From contig JABWCF010000005.1 of the NCBI GenBank assembly GCA_013359255.1, forward strand, positions 62,001-126,000: a stretch of DNA of 64,000 bases, read 5' to 3'. The notes beneath the pieces were generated by a model. That model saw nothing but the letters and a program-made list of their open reading frames with translations. It was not told the DNA's origin and did no database searches. Of the stretch, positions 39,952 through 49,663 are shown piece after piece. The DNA comes from Flavobacteriales bacterium. Its GTDB lineage: Bacteria; Bacteroidota; Bacteroidia; Flavobacteriales_E; Vicingaceae. The position numbers were made by a program, and so were the translations under genes. Within the stretch, counting starts at the first letter, position 1; every line of letters begins with the position of its first letter.

Positions 39952-40785
39952 TTAGTTTTTAGTTTTTATTTTTCGGCCTTTTTGATTGTACTCTACCCAA
40001 GAACCTTTTACTAACTGATTGTCTTTGTAGGTGGCTTTAAAACTTCTTTTTCCGTTTTCGTGCCAACTTTTCCATTCTCCGTTTATTTTTCCGTTTAAGT
40101 AGTTGTTTTGCGATTTTAGTTTTCCGTTTTCGTGCCATTCGTACCATGTGCCGTGGGCTACTTCTTCCGGATACAGTATAAAAAAAGTTTCACTTCTTTT
40201 TTTTCCATTGTTGTAATAGGTAAATGTTCGTTTAGAAAATGGTCTTCCCTCTTTCCATTCTACTATTTCTATAAGGTATTTTTTCCGGTCGTATTTTTTC
40301 CAAAATCCGGTGGCTTTACCATTTTCGTATTGGCCTTCTTCGCATAAAGAACCGTTGGCATAGAAACTTTGAAATGGCCCTACCATTTGGTTATTCTTAT
40401 AATTATGAACGTATTTTCTATAACTGGTTTCAGATACTAAATTTCCTAGAGAATCGAATTTAGCTTCTTCTTCGGTGTCGAAAACTTCTTGCAGAAAAAC
40501 ATATTTACCCTCACGTAAGCCATTTACAAAAGTTTCTTGCGAAACAAAGTCTCCTTTTTCATTGTAGCGAGTCCAAACACCATTAGGTTCACCGTTGGCA
40601 TAATTGGCTTCTAACATCAGTTTTCCGTTTTGATGCCACCAAAGGTGAGTGCCTTCTTGTTTTCCATTTACTATTTTGCCCTCGTATTGTTTTTCTCCGG
40701 AGGGGTAGTTTAATGTGCGAATTTCCTCTTGGGCTGCAAGGGTAAAAAGATTAATGAGCAGAAGGAATAGAAATACTTTTTTCAT
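39952..40785 (-). CDS. MORN-repeat (YwqK-like) secreted protein
   Basis: Multiple GxxxGxWxxYxxNGKLKxExxYxxGK-type repeats; start trimmed to MKKVFLFLLL at 40785. Confidence 0.85.
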   Translation of the reverse strand: MKKVFLFLLLINLFTLAAQEEIRTLNYPSGEKQYEGKIVNGKQEGTHLWWHQNGKLMLEANYANGEPNGVWTRYNEKGDFVSQETFVNGLREGKYVFLQEVFDTEEEAKFDSLGNLVSETSYRKYVHNYKNNQMVGPFQSFYANGSLCEEGQYENGKATGFWKKYDRKKYLIEIVEWKEGRPFSKRTFTYYNNGKKRSETFFILYPEEVAHGTWYEWHENGKLKSQNNYLNGKINGEWKSWHENGKRSFKATYKDNQLVKGSWVEYNQKGRKIKTKN

Positions 40786-40790
40786 ACACA

Positions 40791-40798
40791 CAAAAGTA
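40791..40798 (-). promoter_or_regulatory. candidate -7 element TACTTTTG
   Basis: TAnnTTTG on minus strand, 5 nt before ATG 40785. Confidence 0.45.
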
Positions 40799-40817
40799 TG
40801 AAATTGAGAAGGGAATT

Positions 40818-41312
40818 TTACTTTTTAAACTGTTTATGCAGAAAAGCCATTTTTATAGCCGCAATAGCACATTCTACTCCTTTATTGCCTAGTTTGCCTC
40901 CGGAACGGTCTATGGCTTGTTGCTCGGTATTATCAGTTAATAAGCCAAAAATAGCAGGGCGATTGTATTTTAAACTTACCTCTTTTATGCCTTGAGAAGT
41001 GGCCTGGCAAACAAAATCGAAATGTTTGGTTTCTCCTTGAATAACGCTGCCAAGACAAATAACGGCATCGGTGTTTTTGTACTCAAACAACCATTGGGCA
41101 GCAAGAGGTAGTTCAAAGCTGCCGGGTATATTTATTTTGTGTATATTTTCGGGTTTCGCACCGTGTTTTAAAAGGGTTTGGTAGGTGCCTTCAAAAAGAG
41201 GGGTGGTAATATGTTTATTCCATTCGGAAACGGCAATACCAAAAGTAAAGGCAGAAGCATTCGGAATGCTTGATTCATCGTAGTTTGAGAGAGGATGAAG
41301 AGCAGTAGCCAT
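40818..41312 (-). CDS. ribH: 6,7-dimethyl-8-ribityllumazine synthase
   Basis: FGIAVSEWN, IPGSFELPLAAQWL, ICLGSVIQGETKHFDFVCQA, NTEQQAIDRSGG. Confidence 0.95.
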   Translation of the reverse strand: MATALHPLSNYDESSIPNASAFTFGIAVSEWNKHITTPLFEGTYQTLLKHGAKPENIHKINIPGSFELPLAAQWLFEYKNTDAVICLGSVIQGETKHFDFVCQATSQGIKEVSLKYNRPAIFGLLTDNTEQQAIDRSGGKLGNKGVECAIAAIKMAFLHKQFKK

Positions 41313-41313
41313 T

Positions 41314-42006
41314 TTATTTTACATAAGCTTCTGCACGGGCAAGGTAGCGATCTACTTCTTGTCCTTCTTTGCTTTTTTCGTAGTTTTCTTTTATTTCTTT
41401 GTAAAGCGTAACGGCCTTATCGAATTTGTTTTCTACTTCGTAAACGGCTGCTGCTTTCATTAAATAAATAGGAGTAATGAATTTATTTTCGTTGTAATAT
41501 GCTGCCTTTTCGTAGAAGGAAGCCGCTTCAGAGGTTTTTCCTAATTCCATGTAAGCATCTCCTGTAGCACCAAGGGCCACGGCACCAATCATTAAATCGG
41601 AGGTGCTGAAACTGTTTAGGTGGTCTATGGCTTTTTGATATTCTCCCCTGTTAAGGTAACATAAACCGGCATAGTAATTGGCCAAATTAGCCGATTTGGT
41701 GCCTCCGTAGTTATCAATAATTTTAAGAAAACCATCATATTCTGCAAACCCGTTTAGGGCTTTGTCTAAAGAGTCAGCTTCAAACATTTTTTCGGCCATA
41801 AACATCCTGCTTTGGGCTTCTACTTCCATGGGGGCAATGTATAAGTTTTTGTATGCAAAATAACCTCCAACCAACACAATAATTGCCGCGGCTATAATGC
41901 TAAAACTTTTTTTATTTTCGTTAAAGTACTGCTCTACTTTGCCGTATGTTACCTCAGCATCCAGTATAATGTTTTCGGTTTCTTCTTTATAGTTTTTCTT
42001 AGACAT
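41314..42006 (-). CDS. TPR-repeat membrane-anchored protein
   Basis: N-term TM IIAAAIIVLVGGYFAY then TPR-like helices. Confidence 0.85.
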   Translation of the reverse strand: MSKKNYKEETENIILDAEVTYGKVEQYFNENKKSFSIIAAAIIVLVGGYFAYKNLYIAPMEVEAQSRMFMAEKMFEADSLDKALNGFAEYDGFLKIIDNYGGTKSANLANYYAGLCYLNRGEYQKAIDHLNSFSTSDLMIGAVALGATGDAYMELGKTSEAASFYEKAAYYNENKFITPIYLMKAAAVYEVENKFDKAVTLYKEIKENYEKSKEGQEVDRYLARAEAYVK

Positions 42007-42026
42007 GGTTTGTTTTTATAAAGTTG

Positions 42027-42034
42027 CAAAAATA
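42027..42034 (-). promoter_or_regulatory. candidate -7 element TATTTTTG upstream of TPR-ribH
   Basis: TAnnTTTG on minus strand ~20 nt upstream of ATG 42006. Confidence 0.4.
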
Positions 42035-42137
42035 CATTTTTTTATGAAAGCAAAAGTGTAATTTGCTTAAAACGACTGTATGTTGCTAAAAATGTTTTGG
42101 TTTTGGGCAATTAGAAAAAATATTGTCCCCCTCACTT

Positions 42138-42182
42138 GTCCGTAGTTTGAAGCGAATGCAAAGAGCGAAGGCAACTACGGAC
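42138..42182. repeat. REP-like palindromic element
   Basis: Perfect 10-bp inverted repeat gtccgtagtt / aactacggac with 25-nt loop containing two AGCGAA copies. Confidence 0.6.
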
Positions 42183-42194
42183 TTTAACGGAGTT

Positions 42195-44306
42195 TTAAAG
42201 TTTTATGCCCATCATACATACATCGTCTACTTGTTCTAAGCATCCTTTCCATTTTTCGAATGCCGCATTTAAAATTTCCTTTTGTTCATAGATACTTTTA
42301 TCTTGAATTTTCAAGAGTAATTCCTTTAGTTGAGAGGCTTTAAACTTTTTACCTTTTTCGCCTCCAAATTGGTCTTGATACCCATCGGTAAAAATATAGA
42401 TGGTATCGCCTTTTTCCAACTCCATAGTGTGTGTGGTAAAGTGTGTTGGGTTTTCTGCTTTTCCAATAGGTTGTTTGTTCGGTTTAAATTCCAGTATTTT
42501 GGAAGGGTGTGAATTTGGGATAATCCATAGTGGATTATTGGCCCCCGCCCATTCTAGTATGTATTTTCCTGAATTTTTTCTTTCCAGTTTGCATAATGAG
42601 ATATCCATGCCGTCTTTTACGTCTTCGTTGCTTTTAGCAAATTCTTCTACAACAATTTCTCTGGTTTTATCTAGTATTTTTCCCGGTTCGTGTAAATTAA
42701 ACTCTCTAACCGAACGGTTTAGAGCGTTATTGCACACCACGCTTACCATGGCTCCGGGTACTCCATGCCCCGTACAATCGGCAGCAGCAAAAAGCGTGGT
42801 GTTAAGGTTTGGTTCAATCCAATAAAAATCTCCGGCTACAATGTCTTTAGGCTTATAAAGAATAAAACTGTTTGAAAAAGATTGGTTTACCAAATCATCG
42901 GGAGGCAAAATGGCGTTTTGTATACGCTTAGCATAGCGAATGCTGCTTACTATTTCTTCATTTTTTTCAGATAATATTTCTTTTTGTTCGTTTAGTTCCT
43001 TTGTTCTGTCTTTTACTTTTTGCTCCAACTCTGTGTTTAGTTCATCTTTTAGGATATTCATTTCTTCTAGCTTTTTTAAGGCTTCGTTCTGAGCTATTTC
43101 TTTTTCTTTTTGCAACTCTCGGTATTTGTTTGCCATAGAAATAGAAAGAAACAACACTTCTACCCCAGAACCTAATTTTAGACCGTGTTCGGTAAATGGG
43201 TTTTGGGGTATAATACTTAATTGACCAAGAATAAATAAAGAAATTCCTATGATTGAAAAAATGAACGCTGACATAAAATAGGGGCATACATGAAATCCTT
43301 TTTTCCGTACTCTGTAAATGGCATAAAACACAAAGAATAAGCCTAGCAAACTTAAAATATTTATATAGGGATAGGTGAATGAATATAATAATCCTGAAGT
43401 AAGAGTTGATATAACACCAATTAATGCCAATATTATCAATATTTTATATATCTTATTTAAAGATAGTTTTCTCTCAATTATTTTTAAAAAAGAGCGGGTA
43501 TAAAGCATAATAAAAAGAAAAGAAAAAGATGCCGTTAAAACAAGAGAATGGCTAGCCATCCATGTGTTGTTAGGCCAGATATATTGAAAAGCGAAGCCAT
43601 CTAAAGAAAGTTGCAAAAAGAATAAGGAAAAAATAAAACTGATATAGTATAAATAGGTTCTATCTTTTAGCACAACAAAAAAGAAAAAATAAATAACGAA
43701 AACAAAAAAAAGGATCCCGTAGTATAATCCTAGAATTAAATTTTCTAGGTAATTGTTTTGACTAAAAGCTTCCTTTTGCCAAATATTGAGAGGTACTGTC
43801 AGCGATTCTCCATCACTTTTTAAGTATATAAAATAATCGGTTTGTTGAAAAGGGGCGAGAAGGATAGGGAAAACTAATTTTCGGTTTTTTATTAGCCTTT
43901 CCTTAAAAGGTATTTGGTCTCCGTTTTCATAAACCGAAATACGGTTAGAGTCGGAAATGGTGTATAGATTAGCTTTATCGGTAAGAGGTCTTGCTGCTTG
44001 GAGATAAAATTCGCGTGTAAACGAGCTGTTGTTTTTAATCGAAAACTTTAGCCAGAAAGATGAAGATGTAAAATCCAAATTAGGGTTTTTTCCTTTGTTT
44101 ATAAGGGGTTTAAATTGGTCTGAAAACCTTGTGGTATTTTTTGTTAGGGTATCAAAATCTATTTTATGTGTTTTATCTTCTAAATAAGAAGCGTGTTCAA
44201 CTAAAGAATAAAGGTTCAGGTTGTCGTTTTCATTCAATACCAACACTTGAGCATTTGCAAACGAATAAAAAAATAATAAAACACCAAATAGAAAGGGCTT
44301 GTACAT
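42195..44306 (-). CDS. 7TM-DISM sensor with C-terminal SpoIIE/PP2C-type serine phosphatase
   Basis: Extracellular 7TMR-DISMED2-like N-term, 7 TM block, coiled coil, IRYAKRIQNAILP, PKDIVAGDFYWIE, AADCTGHGVPGAMVS. Confidence 0.9.
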   Translation of the reverse strand: MYKPFLFGVLLFFYSFANAQVLVLNENDNLNLYSLVEHASYLEDKTHKIDFDTLTKNTTRFSDQFKPLINKGKNPNLDFTSSSFWLKFSIKNNSSFTREFYLQAARPLTDKANLYTISDSNRISVYENGDQIPFKERLIKNRKLVFPILLAPFQQTDYFIYLKSDGESLTVPLNIWQKEAFSQNNYLENLILGLYYGILFFVFVIYFFFFVVLKDRTYLYYISFIFSLFFLQLSLDGFAFQYIWPNNTWMASHSLVLTASFSFLFIMLYTRSFLKIIERKLSLNKIYKILIILALIGVISTLTSGLLYSFTYPYINILSLLGLFFVFYAIYRVRKKGFHVCPYFMSAFIFSIIGISLFILGQLSIIPQNPFTEHGLKLGSGVEVLFLSISMANKYRELQKEKEIAQNEALKKLEEMNILKDELNTELEQKVKDRTKELNEQKEILSEKNEEIVSSIRYAKRIQNAILPPDDLVNQSFSNSFILYKPKDIVAGDFYWIEPNLNTTLFAAADCTGHGVPGAMVSVVCNNALNRSVREFNLHEPGKILDKTREIVVEEFAKSNEDVKDGMDISLCKLERKNSGKYILEWAGANNPLWIIPNSHPSKILEFKPNKQPIGKAENPTHFTTHTMELEKGDTIYIFTDGYQDQFGGEKGKKFKASQLKELLLKIQDKSIYEQKEILNAAFEKWKGCLEQVDDVCMMGIKL

Positions 44307-44343
44307 TTTGTCTATTTACACAACAAATATAAGGTATAAAATT

Positions 44344-45243
44344 TTATGATCTGGGGTGAAAAGAAATAATTGCTTCGCGGAGGTACTCGTTGTCTAAATG
44401 GGTATAAATTTCGGTAGTAGTTATAGATTCGTGACCTAACATTTCCTGTACGGCACGCAAATCGGCCCCTCCATTTATAAGGTGTGTGGCAAAGGAGTGC
44501 CGGAGTGTATGGGGTGAAATGCTTTTTTTTATTCCGGCTTTTTGAGCCAGTTTTTTTATGATGGTAAAAACCATTACTCTAGTTAGCTGTCTGCCTCTTC
44601 GGTTTAGAAAAACAATGTCTTCAAAACTTGATTTTGGCTTGGTAGAAGGCCTGATGTTTTTTAAGTATTGAGTTATTTGTTTTGTAGCCACCGAGCCAAT
44701 GGGAACTAATCGTTGCTTATTTCCTTTACCTATAACTCTAATAAACCCTTCGTTAAAAAGGAGCTCGGAAATTTTAAGATTTACCAATTCCGAAACACGA
44801 AGTCCGCATCCATAAAGAGTTTCAATCATGGCTTTGTTTCGTTCTCCTTCCGGGGTACTCATATCTATGGCGTTTAATAGAGATTCTATTTCTTCAATGC
44901 TTAATACATCGGGTAATTTTCGGGTAATTTTTGGGGTTTCGAGTAGTTTGGTGGGGTTTATTTTTATGATATCTTCTAAAAGCAGGTAATGGAAAAACGA
45001 TTTGATACCGGAAATGATTCGTGCCTGAGAAGAAGCTTCAAGATTAAATTCGTATATCCATTTAATAAATTCTTGTAGATGTTTATAGTGAATATCTTCT
45101 ATTCTAAGGGAAGGGTACTTCATTTTACAAAACCTTTCAAACTTCAAAATGTCGTTGGTATAAGCTTCTATGCTATTAGGAGAAAGCGATTTTTCGAGGC
45201 TTAAGTAGGTTCGAAATCCTTTTATATAGCTCTGCCAAATCAT
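44344..45243 (-). CDS. xerD: site-specific tyrosine recombinase XerD-like
   Basis: ETLYGCGLRVSELVNL, SPHTLRHSFATHLINGGADLRAVQEMLGHESITTTEIYTH. Confidence 0.93.
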   Translation of the reverse strand: MIWQSYIKGFRTYLSLEKSLSPNSIEAYTNDILKFERFCKMKYPSLRIEDIHYKHLQEFIKWIYEFNLEASSQARIISGIKSFFHYLLLEDIIKINPTKLLETPKITRKLPDVLSIEEIESLLNAIDMSTPEGERNKAMIETLYGCGLRVSELVNLKISELLFNEGFIRVIGKGNKQRLVPIGSVATKQITQYLKNIRPSTKPKSSFEDIVFLNRRGRQLTRVMVFTIIKKLAQKAGIKKSISPHTLRHSFATHLINGGADLRAVQEMLGHESITTTEIYTHLDNEYLREAIISFHPRS

Positions 45244-45273
45244 TTATTGCAAATGTATACCTTTGTGGGCACA

Positions 45274-45705
45274 ATGAAGGTGCAAATTATAAACGGCCCC
45301 AACCTTAATTTATTGGGTAAACGAGAACCCGAAGTATACGGTTGGCTTACTTTCGATAGTTATTTTGAAGAGTTGAAACGCATTTACCCTAAATTAGAAT
45401 TAACCTATTTTCAGAGCAATGTAGAGGGTGATATAATTAACAAAATACACGAGGTGGGTTTTACGTTTAATGGTATTATTTTAAACGCAGGAGGGTACAC
45501 GCATACTTCGGTTTCTATAGCCGATGCTATAGCCTCTGTTAATTGTCCGGTTATAGAGGTGCATATTTCTAATGTATATGCCAGAGAAGCTTATCGACAT
45601 CAATCATTGCTTGCCCCTAAGTGTAGAGGGGTAATTGTGGGTTTTGGGTTAAATTCTTACAAATTGGCTATAGAAGCTTTTTTGGAAGCAGTACATAAAA
45701 ATTGA
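45274..45705 (+). CDS. aroQ: 3-dehydroquinate dehydratase, type II
   Basis: MKVQIINGPNLNLLGKREPEVYG, NAGGYTHTSVSIADAI, EVHISNVYAREAYRH; start trimmed to ATG 45274. Confidence 0.95.
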   Translation: MKVQIINGPNLNLLGKREPEVYGWLTFDSYFEELKRIYPKLELTYFQSNVEGDIINKIHEVGFTFNGIILNAGGYTHTSVSIADAIASVNCPVIEVHISNVYAREAYRHQSLLAPKCRGVIVGFGLNSYKLAIEAFLEAVHKN

Positions 45706-45735
45706 TGTAGGCTTTTTTAATGCCTGATGAAATTA

Positions 45736-46425
45736 TTATTCTGATATTTTTTCTTGTACCAAATTTAAAACCATTTTATTTTGCTCTTCCAAGCTTAGGT
45801 TGGAGTTATCAATCTCTATGGCATCTGGTGCTTTTTTCAGAGGGTTTTCTGTACGGTGCTGATCATTAAAATCGCGTTCGTTTATGTTTTTGCTAACCTC
45901 TTCTAAGCTTACCTTTATTCCTTTAGATTGGAGTTCGTTATATCTTCTCTTAATACGTATTTCGGGTAATGCGGTTAAAAATATTTTTAATTCGGCATCG
46001 GGAAACACCACAGTGCCAATATCTCGACCATCCATTACTACGCCTTTTTCTTTGCCGAGTATTTGTTGAAGAGAAACTAATTTGCTTCTCACTTCTTTTA
46101 GTTGGCTAACCTTGCTTACGTTTTCGGAAACCTGCATTCCTCTAATTTCATTTTCTACATTTTGGCCGTTTAATAGAGTTTCCGATTTATTGGTTTTGCT
46201 GTTGTAGCAGAACGATACCTCAATATGGTTAAGAGCAGTAGCTACTTTTGTTAGTTCTATGATGCCATTTTGTAAAATGTCGTTTTGCATAAAATACAAG
46301 GCTACTGCTCGGTACATCGCTCCTGTGTCTATGTATATATAATTAAACTTTTCAGCAATTACTTTAGCCAACGTGCTTTTTCCACAGGATGAGTGGCCGT
46401 CTATTGCAATGTTAATTTTTCTCAT
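45736..46425 (-). CDS. cmk: cytidylate kinase
   Basis: INIAIDGHSSCGKSTLAKVIAEKF, IDTGAMYRAVAL, VMDGRDIGTVVFPDAELKIFLTA. Confidence 0.95.
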   Translation of the reverse strand: MRKINIAIDGHSSCGKSTLAKVIAEKFNYIYIDTGAMYRAVALYFMQNDILQNGIIELTKVATALNHIEVSFCYNSKTNKSETLLNGQNVENEIRGMQVSENVSKVSQLKEVRSKLVSLQQILGKEKGVVMDGRDIGTVVFPDAELKIFLTALPEIRIKRRYNELQSKGIKVSLEEVSKNINERDFNDQHRTENPLKKAPDAIEIDNSNLSLEEQNKMVLNLVQEKISE

Positions 46426-47471
46426 TCGGTACGTATTACTTCTGGCTTAATGGGGCTGTAAAAATCGGAAATTTTAGTGCTTACACTGATATGGTTTGAA
46501 AAAGCACCTAAATGCTGTGCAGCAAGAGCATAACTTAAGTGAAAACGATTCACTTTAAATCCTAATCCTGCAGTAAAACCTACAATGCCGGGGCGGGTAG
46601 CCAACATTAGCTCTTTTCGCCTATTATAATTAAAACCAAAGCGAAGTGCAAAGTTTTTAGTAGGCATAAATTCCATTCCTACAATAAGGTGTCTAAGTAG
46701 GTTGCCGCTGAATTTTTTTAATTTTTTTTCTTCCTGTAGAGGATTTAATGAATGGGTGGTGCTATCAGGGTACGAAAGCTTAAATTGTTGCAGGTTGTGC
46801 AGAATAAAAGAAAAGCGAAAGGGCATATTTTCCCATTTTTTCGAAAATCCAGCCTGAAGCTCAAAAGGTAACTTTTCTCTGTGGTTTGGGGTATACGATT
46901 TTACAGAAATACCAGCATTTTTAATAAGAGCAGAAGCCGCAACTCCTCTCTTAGAATTAAAATAGGTGCCGGCAAAATCAAAACCAATGGCTAGCGAACG
47001 GTAGGCTTGTAGCGAGGAATAGATGGTTTTAAAATTTGCACCGATTGAAAAAAGACTGTCAATTTCTTTCCCCCAGCCGGCATGAAAAAGGTATTCGGCA
47101 GCTTTGAATGTTCCTAAAATATTAGCATTTTCATCTGTTTCGGTAAATTTTCCGTAGTTTAAATATCGAATACCACTGCTAAAAGTACCCCACTTTGAGT
47201 AGTCGCGTACGTACGAAAACATACCATAATTTATATCGCTAATATAGTTTACGTAAGTTAAACTAAGGGCATTGTGCATATTGGCATTTAGTAGAGAGGG
47301 GTTGTCTATGCCTAAGGTAGCATCATCATCTTTTACCGAAATTAAATTACCCCCTAATGAGGCGACTCTTGCTTGTACAGGCATCTCCATAAAAGAGTAA
47401 GCCGTACTGCCTCCCGATTGAGCAATGGAAAGTAAAGGAAAAAAAAATAGTGCGACTATAATTCTTTGCAT
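46422..47471 (-). CDS. porQ: type IX secretion system protein PorQ
   Basis: AYSFMEMPVQARVASLGGNLISVKDDDATLGIDNPSLLN, beta-barrel-like; overlaps cmk. Confidence 0.88.
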   Translation of the reverse strand: MQRIIVALFFFPLLSIAQSGGSTAYSFMEMPVQARVASLGGNLISVKDDDATLGIDNPSLLNANMHNALSLTYVNYISDINYGMFSYVRDYSKWGTFSSGIRYLNYGKFTETDENANILGTFKAAEYLFHAGWGKEIDSLFSIGANFKTIYSSLQAYRSLAIGFDFAGTYFNSKRGVAASALIKNAGISVKSYTPNHREKLPFELQAGFSKKWENMPFRFSFILHNLQQFKLSYPDSTTHSLNPLQEEKKLKKFSGNLLRHLIVGMEFMPTKNFALRFGFNYNRRKELMLATRPGIVGFTAGLGFKVNRFHLSYALAAQHLGAFSNHISVSTKISDFYSPIKPEVIRTE

Positions 47472-47520
47472 GGAGCGATAAAAATACGCAGAAAGATTAT
47501 TTTTATTGTGTTTGCATAAA

Positions 47521-47547
47521 AAAAGCAGGGAATTTTTCCCTGCTTTT
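47521..47547. terminator. intrinsic terminator downstream of creD-like gene
   Basis: Perfect 12-bp stem aaaagcagggaa-ttt-ttccctgctttt. Confidence 0.8.
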
Positions 47548-47573
47548 CAGAATTAAAACAATTTTAATCGGTT

Positions 47574-48935
47574 TTATTTATTCGAATACCACTGAATATT
47601 TCGAGTAATAAACATTAATACTGCAAGTGCAATAAAAAGACCTATGCTGCCTACCAATAGGGCATAGTCTTCTAGCTGAATTATACTGAAAATAAAACCA
47701 TATAGAATACCCATAATTCCCGCTAACATAAACGAAAGTTTAGTGTTTTTAAAAGTTCCTTGAGCGTAAAAAGAGGTTAGCAAAACAATAGAGGTAGCAG
47801 CAATTAAATAGGCTACCCCGAAATGCATATGTTCCGAAAGAGAAATAAGCAAGGTGTAAAATATACAAAGTGCAAAACCTACTAAAATGTATTGAATGGG
47901 ATGAATGCGTACTTTGTTAATTATTTGTATAAAAAAGAATACCATAAACGTAAGAGTAATAAACAATACCGCATATTTGGCGGCACGCATGCTTTTCTGG
48001 TATTGGTCAACCGGTAGCATTAAAGATACACCAAAAGCCGATTCGCTTATGCCACTTGTAGACCCCAAAAAGTACTGAGGGTAGGATCGGTTTAAATTTA
48101 GAATATTCCAGTGTGCGGTAAAACCTTTTTTAGAAACATCTCTTTTGTCGGGCAGAAAAGCACCGTCAAAACTAGGTGTAGGCCAAGGTGAGTTTAAAAA
48201 CACATCGGTGGTTTTCCCGATGGGGGTAAATTTTATGTAATTACTGCCATTAAATTTAAAATTCATTTTAAAAGGGTAGTCCCTTTTGTTTTCGTCTATA
48301 AAGGGGGCAACACTTACTTTTACGTGTATTCCACTACCCATTACATCATAGCTGGGAATACCCGGTTCAAAAGATTGTTGTTGATTTTCCCACATAATTT
48401 TTACGTCTTCTTGTATACTTCTCAAATCGGAAACTCCCAATGAAACAAAGGCCTCATTCCATCTGAAGAGATCTTTTTGTTCCCAATTACTCACATCAGG
48501 AAAGAAGAAATTACCACTTATTTCCATGTCCGATTCATAAACAATTGCTTCAAATATTCCACGATATCTTACTTCGGGCTGAATGTTTCCGTCTACCTTT
48601 AGGTTTTCGGGTAAAAAATGCACATACTGTGTAGCCGGCACTAATTTAAATTTATCAGAGCCTTCTTTCTCGTACACCTTGTTGTAAATAGTGTATGGTA
48701 CAGAAAGCACAGGGCCTGTAATGGTTTGTGGATGCCCCCATGTAGAAGAAATTTCGTTTTGAGCATCGCTTTGCCTATACTGCCTTTCCCGAATTAAATC
48801 TTCAATCATGCTCACTGGAATAAGCATAATTAAAATTAAAATGCCAATAGTAAATAAACGCAGGGTAATGGAATTGCTTATCCAATTGCGTGCTTTTTCA
48901 AAAAAAGATACATCTTGTGGGTTGGGGGTTTCCAT
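47574..48935 (-). CDS. creD: CreD-like inner membrane protein
   Basis: LMIPVSMIEDLIRERQYRQSDAQNEISSTWGHPQTITGPVLSVPY and C-terminal TM block. Confidence 0.92.
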   Translation of the reverse strand: METPNPQDVSFFEKARNWISNSITLRLFTIGILILIMLIPVSMIEDLIRERQYRQSDAQNEISSTWGHPQTITGPVLSVPYTIYNKVYEKEGSDKFKLVPATQYVHFLPENLKVDGNIQPEVRYRGIFEAIVYESDMEISGNFFFPDVSNWEQKDLFRWNEAFVSLGVSDLRSIQEDVKIMWENQQQSFEPGIPSYDVMGSGIHVKVSVAPFIDENKRDYPFKMNFKFNGSNYIKFTPIGKTTDVFLNSPWPTPSFDGAFLPDKRDVSKKGFTAHWNILNLNRSYPQYFLGSTSGISESAFGVSLMLPVDQYQKSMRAAKYAVLFITLTFMVFFFIQIINKVRIHPIQYILVGFALCIFYTLLISLSEHMHFGVAYLIAATSIVLLTSFYAQGTFKNTKLSFMLAGIMGILYGFIFSIIQLEDYALLVGSIGLFIALAVLMFITRNIQWYSNK

Positions 48936-49117
48936 ACATTTAAGGTTTTAGGGTTTCGTAAAATAACGACTCTTGTTTCCCTGCATTGTTTATCAGTAAG
49001 TTAAAAGATGTTAAAGATAAGTAATTTGTAAATAGGAATATTCTTTGTTTTGCCCGAAGTTTAATTACTAGTAACCCAATTTGAACAAGAACTTTGTTCT
49101 TATTAATTTGGCAAATT

Positions 49118-49663
49118 ATGTACACTTTTAAGAATATACAGGGGTTTAAAAAAAACAACTTGGAGCATAGCGTATGTATTATTCTTATTAACCCTTTGTG
49201 CACTCCTGTACACTTGGCTTTATCGGTAAAAGGCAGGTACTACGAACTAAATGTAAAAGGGGTTAAAATAAACCATTCGGTATTGGAAAAAATACAAACC
49301 TTTAATAGAACCTTGATGCCACTTTTGTTTATAGAATTGGATGAGGCGTGTTGCAAGGAAATAAAAACATCTGCCGACTTTATTTTTAATTCCTTTGTAA
49401 CTGCAGGCAAAGAAGCTACTTGCCTACAACCCTTACTTAATTTTTTGGCTGAAAATGTGAGTAAAGATTTTTGCGAGTGCAAGGTTGTTTTTGATGTGTT
49501 GGAAAAATTAATGCAAAAAAAGGTTTCATTTAAAACCTATCATTTACATTTGGATTCGCACCTGCAAATGAATTCTTTTTCATTACCCATGTACTCGCAC
49601 AAAGAAGTAGAACAATATATTTTAAAACTTAAAAACGAAAAACAAGGCAACCTTCATGCTTAA
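49118..49663 (+). CDS. hypothetical protein
   Basis: ORF from ATG 49118; overlaps GNAT gene start; no family recognised. Confidence 0.6.
   Translation: MYTFKNIQGFKKNNLEHSVCIILINPLCTPVHLALSVKGRYYELNVKGVKINHSVLEKIQTFNRTLMPLLFIELDEACCKEIKTSADFIFNSFVTAGKEATCLQPLLNFLAENVSKDFCECKVVFDVLEKLMQKKVSFKTYHLHLDSHLQMNSFSLPMYSHKEVEQYILKLKNEKQGNLHA

Noticed and set aside
44344-45243. XerD-like gene as a mobile-element integrase
   Set aside because: Its sequence is the housekeeping XerC/D type, it sits divergent from aroQ, and no att repeats or cargo genes are nearby.
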